Shown in pieces: positions 42,212-51,172 of a stretch of DNA of 64,000 nucleotides. Where the stretch lies: positions 1 to 64,000 of the forward strand of contig VGVH01000005.1 in assembly GCA_016874095.1 (NCBI GenBank). The letters run 5' to 3'. A program made the translations under genes and the position numbers. The stretch's first letter is position 1. Every line of letters begins with the position of its first letter. Below the pieces are notes generated by a model. The model was given only the letters and a program-made list of their open reading frames with translations. It had not been told where the DNA came from and made no database searches. Source of the DNA: Gammaproteobacteria bacterium (GTDB taxonomy: Bacteria; Pseudomonadota; Gammaproteobacteria; Steroidobacterales; GCA-2729495).

Positions 42212-43066
42212 CTAGGGATCGCCGGTTGCTACTGGTCGTTGCGGGGAGCGGATCCACTCGCTCCAGGATCCGGCGTAGAGGCTGCCGCGCGCGAGGCCAG
42301 CCAGCTCCAGCGCGAAAACCAGATGACAGCCGGTGACCCCCGATCCGCACATCGTCACCACGTTGCGCGTATCCGCGCGAACCCCCCGTGCGTGAAAAAA
42401 CTCCCGCAGCTCCGCCGGGCGGCGGAAACGGCCATCGGCTGCCAGCAGCGCCGCTGAGGGCGCGCTGTGCGCGCCGGGGACGTGCCCAGCCACCGGATCA
42501 ATCGGTTCCTCGGCGCCGCGGAAGCGTGCCGGTGCACGGGCATCGAGAATGTGCCAGCGATCGGTGCCGAGCGCGGACTCGATTTCAGCCGTGCTGACCG
42601 ACGGCATGTCGTCGCGGTCGAGGCAAGTGCCGGCCTGCCGTGGCGCCGGCCGCTCTGTCGACTTGGGCAGCCCCGCGGCCTCCCAGGCCTGCCAGCCGCC
42701 ATCGAGCAAAGCGGCTTTGCGATGCCCGATCCAGCGCAGCAGCCACCAGAGGCGCGCCGCGAACTGGCCGCCCATGTCATCGTAAGCCACGACCCGCCTG
42801 TCGCTGTCTGCGCCTGCAGCAGCGACCCAGGCGGAGAATCGCTGCCTGTCGGGCAATGGATGCCGGCCGGTCGCAGGACCGCGAGGCGATGCCAGGTCGA
42901 GGTCGAGACTGGCGTAGACGGCGCCCGGGATGTGCCCGCTGTCATAAGCCCTCTTGCCGGCACCTGGGTCAAGCAGGTTGAAGCGGCAGTCAAAGACGAT
43001 CCAGTCGGGATCGGCGAGGCGTGCGGCGAGATCCTGCGCCTGAACGAGTTGGTTGCTTTCGCCCAT
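42212..43066 (-). CDS. sseA: 3-Mercaptopyruvate sulfurtransferase SseA-type
   Basis: 284 residues, two rhodanese domains. The N-terminal domain has FDCRFNLLDPGAG and HIPGAVYASLDLDLA. The C-terminal one has the active loop TMCGSGVTGC (CGSGVT), the signature of mercaptopyruvate rather than thiosulfate sulfurtransferases. It transfers sulfur from 3-mercaptopyruvate to thiol acceptors. The ATG at 43066 fits the family start; longer frames do not. It is divergent from etfB and heads a minus-strand operon of six genes. Confidence 0.9.
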   Translation of the reverse strand: MGESNQLVQAQDLAARLADPDWIVFDCRFNLLDPGAGKRAYDSGHIPGAVYASLDLDLASPRGPATGRHPLPDRQRFSAWVAAAGADSDRRVVAYDDMGGQFAARLWWLLRWIGHRKAALLDGGWQAWEAAGLPKSTERPAPRQAGTCLDRDDMPSVSTAEIESALGTDRWHILDARAPARFRGAEEPIDPVAGHVPGAHSAPSAALLAADGRFRRPAELREFFHARGVRADTRNVVTMCGSGVTGCHLVFALELAGLARGSLYAGSWSEWIRSPQRPVATGDP

Positions 43067-43077
43067 TTTGATGGCCG

Positions 43078-43106
43078 TTGACGTCGGCGGCTTGTCTCCA
43101 TACGAC
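43078..43106 (+). promoter_or_regulatory. Candidate etfB promoter
   Basis: TTGACG at 43078-43083 and TACGAC at 43101-43106 with a 17-nt spacer, ending about 45 nt before the etfB ATG in the 85-nt gap divergent from sseA. The -35 is good; the -10 is weak. Confidence 0.4.
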
Positions 43107-43151
43107 TGGGGGCCGACAATACGCGCCGCCTGTTTCGGCTGCGGTAAGTCG

Positions 43152-43904
43152 ATGAAAAAAATCATGGTATGCCTGAAGCGCGTCGTTGACTACAACGTGC
43201 GCGTCCGCGTCAAGGCTGATGGAACCGGCGTCGTGACCGACGGGGTAAAAATGAGCATCAACCCCTTCGACGAGATTGCACTCGAGGAAGCCCTCCGGAT
43301 CCGCGAGCGGGGCGGCGCAGCCGAGGTCGTGGTCGTGACCATCGGACCCGCTGACTGCCAGCAGCAGCTGCGCACCGGGCTTGCGATGGGCGCCGACCGG
43401 GCAATCCTCGTGGAGCATGGCACCGAACTGGAACCGCTGGCGGTCGCGGGGCTGCTGCTGAAACTGGTGGAGAAAGAGCACCCCGATCTGGTGATAGTCG
43501 GCAAGCAGGCCATTGACGACGACTGCAACCAGACAGGCCAGATGCTCGCGGCGTTGTGGGACAGGCCGCAGGCGACGTTCGCCTCGAAGCTCGAGGTCGA
43601 CGGTGACCGCATCCGTGTCACGCGGGAGGTCGATGCCGGTCTGGAGGTCATCGAGGCCGATCTGCCCGCGGTCGTGACGACCGACCTGCGTCTCAACGAG
43701 CCGCGCTACGTGAAGCTGCCCGACATCATGAAAGCGAAGAAAAAGCCGCTGGAGATACTGGCCGCCGGCAGTCTCGGCGCGGCTTTGGAGCCAAGCTTGC
43801 GCACCACGGGTTACGCACCGCCGCCGGAACGGCAGAAAGGCGCGATGGTGGCCGACGTCGATGCCCTTGTCGGCGCACTGCGCGACAAGGGTTTTCTGGG
43901 CTGA
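43152..43904 (+). CDS. etfB: Electron transfer flavoprotein beta subunit
   Basis: 250 residues. MKKIMVCLKRVVDYN and the signature VKMSINPFDEIALEEALR are standard, and the AMP site segment KQAIDDDCNQTGQMLA is present. It accepts electrons from acyl-CoA dehydrogenases and passes them through EtfA-FAD to ETF-ubiquinone oxidoreductase. The ATG at 43152 is chosen from the conserved start. etfA follows 10 nt downstream. Confidence 0.95.
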   Translation: MKKIMVCLKRVVDYNVRVRVKADGTGVVTDGVKMSINPFDEIALEEALRIRERGGAAEVVVVTIGPADCQQQLRTGLAMGADRAILVEHGTELEPLAVAGLLLKLVEKEHPDLVIVGKQAIDDDCNQTGQMLAALWDRPQATFASKLEVDGDRIRVTREVDAGLEVIEADLPAVVTTDLRLNEPRYVKLPDIMKAKKKPLEILAAGSLGAALEPSLRTTGYAPPPERQKGAMVADVDALVGALRDKGFLG

Positions 43905-43914
43905 GGGGGGCCGC

Positions 43915-44865
43915 ATGACCGCAAAGATACTGATCATCGCCGAGCACGCCGGTGGCCGACTCAATCAGAGCACGGCGCGTTGTCTGGCCTGCGCCAGCCA
44001 GATATCCCCCGGGGCCGGAGCCGACGTGCTGGTGGCAGGTTCACAGTGTGGTGCCGTTGCCGCGGAAGCCGCAGCACTCGCCGGCGTTGCCGAAGTGCTG
44101 GTCATCGATCGCGCCGAGAACTCCGCTCCGGTGGCAGCCGTACTTGCGCCGCAGATCGCGGCGCTGGCAACGGCGTATGACTATGTTCTCGGACCGTCGA
44201 CGACCTTCGGCAAGGACCTGATGCCGCGTGTGGCAGCCCTGCTCCGCGTCGGCCAGGTCAGCGACCTGATGTCCGTGGAAGGTCCGCGGCGGTTCACCCG
44301 CCCGGTCTATGCCGGCAACGCCATACAGTCTGTCGAGGTGCCGGAGGGCACTCGTGTCATCGCGACCGTGCGCACTGCATCGTTTCGGCCGGTTGCAGCC
44401 GGCGCCGCGGCACCGATCCGCGGCGTGCAGGTGGGAGCCGCGTTGCCTACGCACACGCGCTTCATCGAACTGCGCTCGGGCGGTGGCGGCGAGCGACCGG
44501 ACCTGCAGACGGCGCGCCTGGTGATTTCCGGCGGACGTGGCGTCGGCAGCGAAGCGAACTTCAGGATCCTCTACCAGCTGGCGGGCAAGATGGGGGCCGC
44601 GGTCGGCGCGTCACGAGCAGCTGTCGATGCCGGTTTCGTGCCGAACGACATGCAGGTTGGACAGACGGGCAAGATCATCGCGCCCGAGCTCTACATGGCC
44701 TTCGGCATCTCCGGGGCGATCCAGCACCTTACCGGTATCAAGGATGCCGGTCTTATCGTCGCGGTCAACAAGGACCCAGAGGCGCCGATATTCCAGATCG
44801 CCGACATCGGCCTCGTCGGCGATCTGTTTCAGGTGATACCGGAGCTGGAAAAGCGCATTGGCTGA
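43915..44865 (+). CDS. etfA: Electron transfer flavoprotein alpha subunit
   Basis: 316 residues. The N-terminal domain starts [11 protein letters not shown]. The C-terminal FAD domain has [52 protein letters not shown] and [12 protein letters not shown], all hallmarks. It forms the heterodimer with EtfB. Its last 8 nt overlap the TTG start of the MFS gene. Alpha after beta on the plus strand is the usual order. Confidence 0.96.
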   Translation: MTAKILIIAEHAGGRLNQSTARCLACASQISPGAGADVLVAGSQCGAVAAEAAALAGVAEVLVIDRAENSAPVAAVLAPQIAALATAYDYVLGPSTTFGKDLMPRVAALLRVGQVSDLMSVEGPRRFTRPVYAGNAIQSVEVPEGTRVIATVRTASFRPVAAGAAAPIRGVQVGAALPTHTRFIELRSGGGGERPDLQTARLVISGGRGVGSEANFRILYQLAGKMGAAVGASRAAVDAGFVPNDMQVGQTGKIIAPELYMAFGISGAIQHLTGIKDAGLIVAVNKDPEAPIFQIADIGLVGDLFQVIPELEKRIG

Positions 44866-46039
44866 GCCGTCGCGCGTGCCGGATCCGCCGGCCATCTGGA
44901 TCCTCGCGCTCGCGAGCGCGCTGTCGCCCTTCGGCATGATCGTGATCGTGCCATCGCTGGGCGAGGTGGCAAGTCATTACGCCGTCAGCCCTGGCGATAC
45001 GCAGCTGTTGATTGCGACCTACCTGTTTGGCCTGGGAGTCGGCCAGCCGATCAGCGGACACCTGGCCGACCGCACCGGGCGGCGGCCGGTGATCCTCGGC
45101 GGCTTCCTGCTGTTCAGCGCCGCGAGCCTGGCCGGGGCTCTTTGCACATCCTTCGTCCCGCTGGTCGGCGCCCGCTTCCTGCAGGCGGTCGGGGTCAGTG
45201 CCGGGACGGTGGGTGCCCGAGCCATCGTCCGCGACACGCACGACGCCCTGGGTGCCGCCCGTGCGATGGGCGTGATCGGCGCTGCCATGGGTATGCCGCC
45301 GGTCATCGGGCCGCCCATCGGTGGCCTGCTGAGCGACCACTGGGGCCCGCCGGCGATTTTCGCCTTCAGTGCGGTTCTGGGTGGCGTCACCCTGCTTGCG
45401 CTCTGGACCAGCCTTGCCGAAACCCTGCGCAGGGATTCGTTGCCAGTATCCGCGCCCTGGTACCGGCAATGGCGGGAGTTGCTCGGGTCGCGTGTCTTTC
45501 TCGGGTATACGCTGCTCTACGCGTTCACGCAGAGCGCTTTTTTCGTGTTTCTCGCGGTCGGCGCTCCGCTGTTCGCCGAGCGTTTCTCGATCGATTCCGG
45601 CGAATTCGGTGTGCTCTGGGGCATCATGGGGATGCTCTACGTGGCCAGCGCCGCGGCCAGCGGTCGGCTCATGCGCAGGTTCGGTCCAGGCCAGAGCCTG
45701 GCGGGAGCGACGCTGCTGACGTCCATCGGCGGGTTAACGCTGGCGCTGCTGGCGTTCGCCCGCGTCGAGTCAGCGGCAGCGATACTGTTGCCGCTGGCTG
45801 CGATGATGGCGGCTGCCGGCCTGCAGACGGCCCAGGCGCTGGCAGGTGCGGTCAACTGCCGGCCGGACATCGCCGGAACTGCAGCGGGGCTGTCGAGCGC
45901 GACAGCGCTGGGGCTCTGCGGCCTGCTGACGATCCTGAGCGGACTGCTCTACAGCGGAGCGTTCCTCCCGGTTGCAGTGCTGGTCGCGTTCTGCGGGGTG
46001 ATGTCGTGGGCCGCTGCGCGACTGACCCGCGGCGCCTGA
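44858..46039 (+). CDS. MFS multidrug exporter, Bcr/CflA family
   Basis: 393 residues, about 12 membrane helices. The MFS motif GHLADRTGRRPVI lies between helices 2 and 3, and GARFLQAVGVSAGTVGARAIVRD (helix 4 and following) with GMPPVIGPPIGGLL is typical of the drug:H+ antiporter Bcr/CflA branch. The substrate is unknown. It starts at TTG 44858 overlapping etfA, or at GTG 44876; the overlap suggests cotranscription with etfBA, although no functional link is evident. Confidence 0.82.
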   Translation: MAEPSRVPDPPAIWILALASALSPFGMIVIVPSLGEVASHYAVSPGDTQLLIATYLFGLGVGQPISGHLADRTGRRPVILGGFLLFSAASLAGALCTSFVPLVGARFLQAVGVSAGTVGARAIVRDTHDALGAARAMGVIGAAMGMPPVIGPPIGGLLSDHWGPPAIFAFSAVLGGVTLLALWTSLAETLRRDSLPVSAPWYRQWRELLGSRVFLGYTLLYAFTQSAFFVFLAVGAPLFAERFSIDSGEFGVLWGIMGMLYVASAAASGRLMRRFGPGQSLAGATLLTSIGGLTLALLAFARVESAAAILLPLAAMMAAAGLQTAQALAGAVNCRPDIAGTAAGLSSATALGLCGLLTILSGLLYSGAFLPVAVLVAFCGVMSWAAARLTRGA

Positions 46040-46040
46040 A

Positions 46041-46730
46041 TCAGGCGCCGGGCTTCCAGACGCCGAGCAACGCCGAAATCGCCACCCCTGCCCAGATTGC
46101 CCAGACGTAGGGCCGGCAGGCCATCAGCCCGTCGTGCATCTGGCGGTCGCTCTCCGGTGTCGCGCCCTTCGCAGCCATCGCCTTGAAACCGTCCACGAAA
46201 GGCGGCAGGTTCCGGCGAATCATGAAGCCACAGAAAATCAGGAACGCGAAGATCAGCAGCTTTGCCGCCAGCCAGGGGAACGGCTGCAGTTTGCCGATGC
46301 TCCAGTGATAGGCCACCGACCCGACCAGCGCGAAGATCATGATGAAACGGAACCAGTAGTCACCCTTGGCTAGCAGCTTCCCGAAGTCAGTGCCTTCCTT
46401 TGCGTGTACCGCGTGCACGACCCAGACCCAGATGGGGCCCAGCGCGACGATGCCGATCATCTGCCAGGTCGGGTGCTCGTAACCGACGTACTCGGCGAGG
46501 AGGCCGCCAACCGTCAGCATCAGCGCCAGGCAGTAGCGCGGCAGCATGTCGAGGTTGACGAATATCTTGAACGCCGTCAGCCGTGCGTCCCTCGAGAGCT
46601 TGTCGTTGACCACGAAGGTGCTGGAATAGAACACCCCTGCATCGCCCCCCAGCCAGTACACGAACAACAGGATGTGGATGTACTTGATGAGTGCGTAGTC
46701 GATCGGCAGCGAGGTAACGAGACTTTCCAT
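46041..46730 (-). CDS. Integral membrane protein, CopD-like fold
   Basis: 229 residues with about six hydrophobic segments and conserved-looking His in YIHILLFVYWLGGDAGVF and WVVHAVHAKEG. Such His-bearing four-to-six-helix proteins resemble CopD or cytochrome b561-type membrane proteins, so heme or metal binding is possible. I do not recognise a named family. It lies in the same direction 25 nt after the peroxiredoxin gene and converges with the MFS gene (1-nt gap). Confidence 0.65.
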   Translation of the reverse strand: MESLVTSLPIDYALIKYIHILLFVYWLGGDAGVFYSSTFVVNDKLSRDARLTAFKIFVNLDMLPRYCLALMLTVGGLLAEYVGYEHPTWQMIGIVALGPIWVWVVHAVHAKEGTDFGKLLAKGDYWFRFIMIFALVGSVAYHWSIGKLQPFPWLAAKLLIFAFLIFCGFMIRRNLPPFVDGFKAMAAKGATPESDRQMHDGLMACRPYVWAIWAGVAISALLGVWKPGA

Positions 46731-46755
46731 TGCAACTCCGTGGCCGGGCTGGTGC

Positions 46756-47238
46756 TCAGAGGTTCTGCAGAACGTGCTCCGCGGAACTCACTTTGAATTC
46801 CCGCGGAGCTTCCACGTGCAGCTGCTTGACGACGCCGTCCTGTACGACGATGGCGAACCTCTGGCTGCGCTGTCCCATGCCGAAACCGCTGGCGTCGAGT
46901 TCGAGGCCCAGTGCGCGGGTGTAGGTCGCGTTGCCGTCAGCAAGCATCTTCACCTTGTCGCCGACCTGCTTGTCCTTGCCCCAGGCGTCCATGACAAAGG
47001 TGTCGTTGACCGACATGCAGGCGATCGCATCGACGCCCTTGGCCTGGATGTCGGCGGCATGTTTCAGATACCCGGGCAGATGGTTCATCGAGCAGGTCGG
47101 GGTGAATGCGCCCGGCACGGCGAACAGCACGACTTTCCTGCCCTTGAACAGCTCCGCCGCGGACAGTGATCCGGGGCCGTCCTTCGTCATCACGCCGAAA
47201 TTGCCCTCGGGCATGCGGTCGCCGATTTTGATCGTCAT
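46756..47238 (-). CDS. Peroxiredoxin, Prx5/AhpE-like
   Basis: 160 residues. Peroxidatic Cys in PGAFTPTCSMNHLPGY (near residue 48), with the conserved Arg in GMGQRSQRFAIVV, as in the Prx5 group of thiol peroxidases. A second Cys in AIACMSVND is not at the usual resolving position, so it probably relies on an outside thiol. The ATG at 47238 gives MTIKIGDRMPEG; the long open frame upstream is spurious. Confidence 0.88.
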   Translation of the reverse strand: MTIKIGDRMPEGNFGVMTKDGPGSLSAAELFKGRKVVLFAVPGAFTPTCSMNHLPGYLKHAADIQAKGVDAIACMSVNDTFVMDAWGKDKQVGDKVKMLADGNATYTRALGLELDASGFGMGQRSQRFAIVVQDGVVKQLHVEAPREFKVSSAEHVLQNL

Positions 47239-47318
47239 GGGTAACTCCTGGATGCTGTTCTTCTGTTGGTTCTTCGGCTGCATCAGCGGGCCGTTCGGCG
47301 GTCCCGGGCAGCGGGCCG

Positions 47319-48581
47319 CTATCCTAGCAGAAAGAGCGAAAGCCCCGGCCAGGCCGTGACCAGCCCGAGGGCCAGCAACATGATGAGTACGAATGGCAGC
47401 ACGGCGACGCAGACCTCGCGAAAACTCTCCCGGTACGCGGTGGTGGCCACGACGAGGTTCATGCCAACGGGAGGTGTCAGGTAGCCGATTTCGAGGTTTA
47501 CCACCATCACGATGCCGAAATGGACCGGATCGATTCCGAGCGACACTGCCAGCGGCGCGAGGATCGGCGCAAGTATCAGGATCGCGGAGCCGATGTCCAT
47601 GATGCATCCGACCGCGAGCAGAAGCAGGTTCACGCCGATCAGGAAAGGAACCGGTTCGGTCAGTTGGCCGCCCAACCAGGCCACGAGGCGGTCCGGGACC
47701 TGCTCGTAGGTGAGAAAGACGTTGATGCTCAGCGCGAACAGCAGCACCGGAAACAGCGCCCCGATGAGCTCAGCCGTTCGTGTCACGACGTCGACGAGTC
47801 CCGCTGCGCCGAGTTCGCGGTAGACCAGCACTTCTACGGCCAACGCGTATGCCACCGCAACGGCCGCCGACTCGGTGGCGGTGAAATGACCGCTGTAGAT
47901 GCCGCCGAGCACGACCAGCGGCATGCCGAGCGCCCAGGCACCCTCGCCCAGTGCCGTGGCTACCTCGCGGCCATTCCAGCCGGCGCCGCGGCGGTCGCGA
48001 TTGCGAAACCACGCATAGACGGTGAACAGCACAGTCAGCAACAGGCCGGGCCCGATACCGGCCAGAAAAAGCTCGGTGATCGAAGTCTCGGTCATGATGC
48101 CGTAGAGCATCAGCGGAATGCTCGGCGGAATGAGGATGCCCAGCGTTCCGGCTGAACAGAGCGCGCCGAGCGAAAACCGGCGCGGGTAGCCTGCCTCGAG
48201 CAGTGCCGGGTACATCACGGCGCCGACGGCGAGCATGGTGACGGTTCCGGATCCGGACACGGCTGCGAACAGGGCGCAGGACAGCACCGAGGCCATGGCG
48301 AGTCCACCGGCCACCGGCGATGCTACCGCGCGCATGACCCGCACCAGCCGTGACGCCATTGCGCCGCTGGCCATGATGTTGCCGGCGAGTATGTACAACG
48401 GTATCGCGAGCAGGACATCGCGATTGCTGGCATCCCAGAGATCGACAATGACGTCGGTGAGTTCGCCGCGGCCGAAGAAGGCGTGTACATAGAGCGCCGT
48501 GAGGCCCAGTATCACGAGCAGGCCCTGACGCAGTAGCAGCAGCAGGAGAATCAGCAGCATCAGGCCCAGGGATGCGGACAT
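47319..48581 (-). CDS. dctM: TRAP transporter large permease DctM
   Basis: 420 residues, about 12 membrane helices. Family marks: IPLYILAGNIMASGAMASRL, GTLGILIPPSIPLMLYG, GIYSGHFTATESAAVAVAYAL and YLTPPVGMNLVV. It imports organic acids using a Na+ or H+ gradient together with DctQ and a periplasmic binding protein. The ATG overlaps the dctQ stop by one base. No DctP-type binding protein gene lies within the window next to it. Confidence 0.92.
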   Translation of the reverse strand: MSASLGLMLLILLLLLLRQGLLVILGLTALYVHAFFGRGELTDVIVDLWDASNRDVLLAIPLYILAGNIMASGAMASRLVRVMRAVASPVAGGLAMASVLSCALFAAVSGSGTVTMLAVGAVMYPALLEAGYPRRFSLGALCSAGTLGILIPPSIPLMLYGIMTETSITELFLAGIGPGLLLTVLFTVYAWFRNRDRRGAGWNGREVATALGEGAWALGMPLVVLGGIYSGHFTATESAAVAVAYALAVEVLVYRELGAAGLVDVVTRTAELIGALFPVLLFALSINVFLTYEQVPDRLVAWLGGQLTEPVPFLIGVNLLLLAVGCIMDIGSAILILAPILAPLAVSLGIDPVHFGIVMVVNLEIGYLTPPVGMNLVVATTAYRESFREVCVAVLPFVLIMLLALGLVTAWPGLSLFLLG

Positions 48582-49093
48582 CAGTCGGTATCCCCGGCGG
48601 GGCTGGCCGGCCGCAGTGCCGGCCAGACAGCATGACAGGCGTGGCGCACGGCAGTGAGCGCGAAGGCCAGCGGGATCGCCAGCTGGAACGGCCAGATCGG
48701 CAGATCAGGTGTCGACGTCCGCTCCGCGAGCAACCACGTATCCCGAATGGCCAGCGCCGCAACAGTGGCGAAGATCGCGCAGGCAATGGCCGTCACCGCT
48801 TCCTGCAGCCGCACGATGACGGGATCGAGCTCCCGAGGCAGCCACGCGTCGGCAAAGCGCGGCCGCAGGTGCCCACCGGCAGCGGACGCCAGGCCGATGC
48901 CGGCCATCGTGAGCAGCACGTTGGCGTAAGCGCCCAGCTGCCGCGCCCAGACCAGTCCGGCGCCGGTCAGCTCCCGGCTCACGACGTCGGCAACCAGGAT
49001 GAGGGTGAGCGCCGAGAACGCGGCGATGCCGAGACTCTGCTCGGCACGCGTGAGCACCCGCAGTAAACGCGCGGCAAAGGGTTCTTCAGTCAC
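48581..49093 (-). CDS. dctQ: TRAP transporter small permease DctQ
   Basis: 170 residues from a GTG at 49093 (VTEEPFAARLL), with four membrane helices and the WARQLGAYANVLLTMAGIGLASAAGGHLR segment typical of DctQ. Its GTGA overlaps the stop of the upstream MFS gene, which fixes the start. It is the partner of DctM. Because the MFS, dctQ and dctM genes overlap, they form one transcription unit. Confidence 0.87.
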   Translation of the reverse strand: MTEEPFAARLLRVLTRAEQSLGIAAFSALTLILVADVVSRELTGAGLVWARQLGAYANVLLTMAGIGLASAAGGHLRPRFADAWLPRELDPVIVRLQEAVTAIACAIFATVAALAIRDTWLLAERTSTPDLPIWPFQLAIPLAFALTAVRHACHAVWPALRPASPAGDTD

Positions 49094-50355
49094 GATCGCG
49101 CCTTCAGCTCGAGCGGCGCAATGCGCCGTACCAGCCAGTTGATGGCCACGGCGGACAACAACTGTGTGACTCCGGCGGCAATGAAAACTGGTGCATAGCC
49201 GAGGTGCTCGCTGGCCAGACCGGCCGCTGCCACGAAAGCCATCCCGCCGAGGCTGCCCACCGCGCCGAACACGCCCCACAGCCGGCCCACTGCCGCAGAC
49301 GGCACCACATCGGCAGGCAGGGCGAACAGACTCGAGGCCTTGAACTGGATGCCGAACAGCGCCGCGGAGATCAGGCCGATCGCACCCCAGATGCCGGCTT
49401 CGCCGGCGAACGGCAATACGACCGCGACGAGCAGCGCGCCGGCCCAGATGCAGAGCTTGCGCGAGGCGTCGACGCTGAGTCCCGCGCCGATCAACCGCTG
49501 CCCGGCCCATCCGCCAGCGAGATTGCCCAGGTCAGCCATGACGAACGGCAGCCAGGCGAAAGCAGCGATCTCGGCGAGGGCCATCCCGCGACTCTGCGCC
49601 AGGTACAGCGGCAGCCAGGTGAGAAAGAAATAGAAACCGCCATCGTTCAGGAAGCGGCTGAGCAGCATCCCGCGAACTTCCCGCGTGGCGAGCAACCGGC
49701 CCAGGCTCGGCTCTTCGTCAGTCGCGGGACCTTGTACATCCGGGCCGATGTCATGCGCTCGCGGGTGCCGGTACCAGCGCAGCCACAGCCAGTACCACAG
49801 GATGCCGACGGCGCCCGGAACGATGAACGCGGCCTGCCAGCCGAATGCAACCGCAAGTCCGCCGAGCAGCGGTGGCGCCAGGATAGCGCCCACGCCAGTG
49901 CCCGCCAGCACGATGCCGACCGCCATGCTCCGCTCGGCACTGGGAAACCACTCGGCGACGGCCTTGAGCGCCGCGGGAAAATTCGCCGCTTCGGCAACGC
50001 CGAGGAGCGCGCGCAGTGACAGCAGGCTCCAGAAGCCGCGCGCCGCAGCGTGCAGAATGCCGGCGACGCTCCAGGCAACAACCGCGATGGCGAAAGCCCG
50101 GCGGGTGCCGACGCGATCGATCCAGACACCAGCGCCGATCTGGCCGAGCGCGTATGCGAAGAGAAAGCTCGAGCCGATCAGCCCGAACTCCGTGTTGCTC
50201 AAGGAGAACTCGCCGACCAGCAGCGGCGCGGTGACCGCCAGCGCCTGGCGATCCAGGTAGTTGATCGCGGTAACGGCGCACAACAGCAGCGCGATCCGCC
50301 ATCGCCACGCGATGCCGCTCGACCCAGGCACGGCGCTGGAGTTCACCTCGGGCAC
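49090..50355 (-). CDS. MFS transporter, anion:cation symporter (ACS) type
   Basis: 421 residues, 12 membrane helices. INYLDRQALAVTAPL, GVWIDRVGTRRAFAIAV and RALLGVAEAANFPAALKAVAEWFP followed by GIVLAGTGVGAILAPPLLG are the pattern of ACS transporters, such as hexuronate or organic anion carriers. The GTG start at 50355 shares a base with the stop of the SDR gene. Two solute carriers in one operon (MFS and TRAP) suggest uptake of related organic anions. Confidence 0.85.
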   Translation of the reverse strand: MPEVNSSAVPGSSGIAWRWRIALLLCAVTAINYLDRQALAVTAPLLVGEFSLSNTEFGLIGSSFLFAYALGQIGAGVWIDRVGTRRAFAIAVVAWSVAGILHAAARGFWSLLSLRALLGVAEAANFPAALKAVAEWFPSAERSMAVGIVLAGTGVGAILAPPLLGGLAVAFGWQAAFIVPGAVGILWYWLWLRWYRHPRAHDIGPDVQGPATDEEPSLGRLLATREVRGMLLSRFLNDGGFYFFLTWLPLYLAQSRGMALAEIAAFAWLPFVMADLGNLAGGWAGQRLIGAGLSVDASRKLCIWAGALLVAVVLPFAGEAGIWGAIGLISAALFGIQFKASSLFALPADVVPSAAVGRLWGVFGAVGSLGGMAFVAAAGLASEHLGYAPVFIAAGVTQLLSAVAINWLVRRIAPLELKARS

Positions 50356-51068
50356 TAGTCGGGAAGAACTGTCCCGTCGTAAGCGAGCACCTGTCCGAGC
50401 CGCTCACGTCCGAGGCTGGCGATCACCTTGCGAACGCCGCGGATGGCAACGGCCGGATCAACGGTCGCCTGCGGCCCGCCCATGTCTGTCCGCGCCCAGC
50501 CCGGGTGGATGGCGCAGGCCAGGATTCCCCGCGGCGCGAGATCCACCGCCATGGACTTCATCATCATGTTCACGGCTGCCTTGCTCGTGCGGTAAAGATA
50601 GCCGCCCCCGCTCGTGTTCAGGGCGATACTGCCCATCGCACTGGAGAAGGTCACGACCTTGCGTTCGGCGCTGGCCGCCACCTGCTCGACGAAGCACTGC
50701 GTCACTTTCATCGGGCCGAATACGTTCACGCGCAGGACTGTCTGCCAGTCATCGAAGTCGACCTGGCCGAATGCCTGCTCGGCCAGCGCCTGCCGGTCGA
50801 AAGTCGGATGCCGGCCCAGGATGCCGGCGTTGTTGATCAGGACGTCGATCGGTTCCTCAGCCAGTTCGGCGGCGAGTCGTTCGATTTCGGGGTGTTCCGC
50901 GACATCGAGCCGGTGGACGGTCAACGCTTCGTGGAGTCCCGTCAGGCCGGCCAGGGCGGGCGAGCTGCGTCTGGCGCAGGCGTGTACGCGCCAGCCCTCG
51001 CCCGCGTACTGCTTGGCGAGTTCGAGGCCAAAACCCCGGTTGGCTCCCGTGATAAGCACCGTTTTCAC
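50355..51068 (-). CDS. SDR oxidoreductase (carbonyl-reductase-like)
   Basis: 237 residues. NADP-binding GANRGFGLELA at 8-18, NNAGILG, catalytic Ser in FSSAMGSIALN and Tyr-x3-Lys in LYRTSKAAVNMM. The shape matches CsgA/carbonyl-reductase-type SDRs. A GTG at 51068 is preferred, with AGGAG about 9 nt upstream. It is divergent from the aldehyde dehydrogenase, and the pair could oxidise or reduce the same carbonyl metabolite. Confidence 0.87.
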   Translation of the reverse strand: MKTVLITGANRGFGLELAKQYAGEGWRVHACARRSSPALAGLTGLHEALTVHRLDVAEHPEIERLAAELAEEPIDVLINNAGILGRHPTFDRQALAEQAFGQVDFDDWQTVLRVNVFGPMKVTQCFVEQVAASAERKVVTFSSAMGSIALNTSGGGYLYRTSKAAVNMMMKSMAVDLAPRGILACAIHPGWARTDMGGPQATVDPAVAIRGVRKVIASLGRERLGQVLAYDGTVLPD

Positions 51069-51101
51069 CGATACCGACTCCTGCTGGCGGCCCAGATCCG
51101 T

Positions 51102-51132
51102 CTTGCCCAGGCTGCAAGGGCACAATTATGCT
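51102..51132 (+). promoter_or_regulatory. Candidate promoter and operator of the aldehyde dehydrogenase gene
   Basis: TTGCCC (51103-51108) and TATGCT (51127-51132) with an 18-nt spacer, about 41 nt before the ATG. An inverted repeat CTTGC-N7-GCAAG (51102-51118) overlaps the -35, a position suited to a repressor or activator site. The IclR protein downstream is the obvious candidate, but no consensus match is claimed. Confidence 0.35.
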
Positions 51133-51172
51133 GCTCGGCCCGGATTCCTGCCTTTCTTCCAAGGATGCCGCC

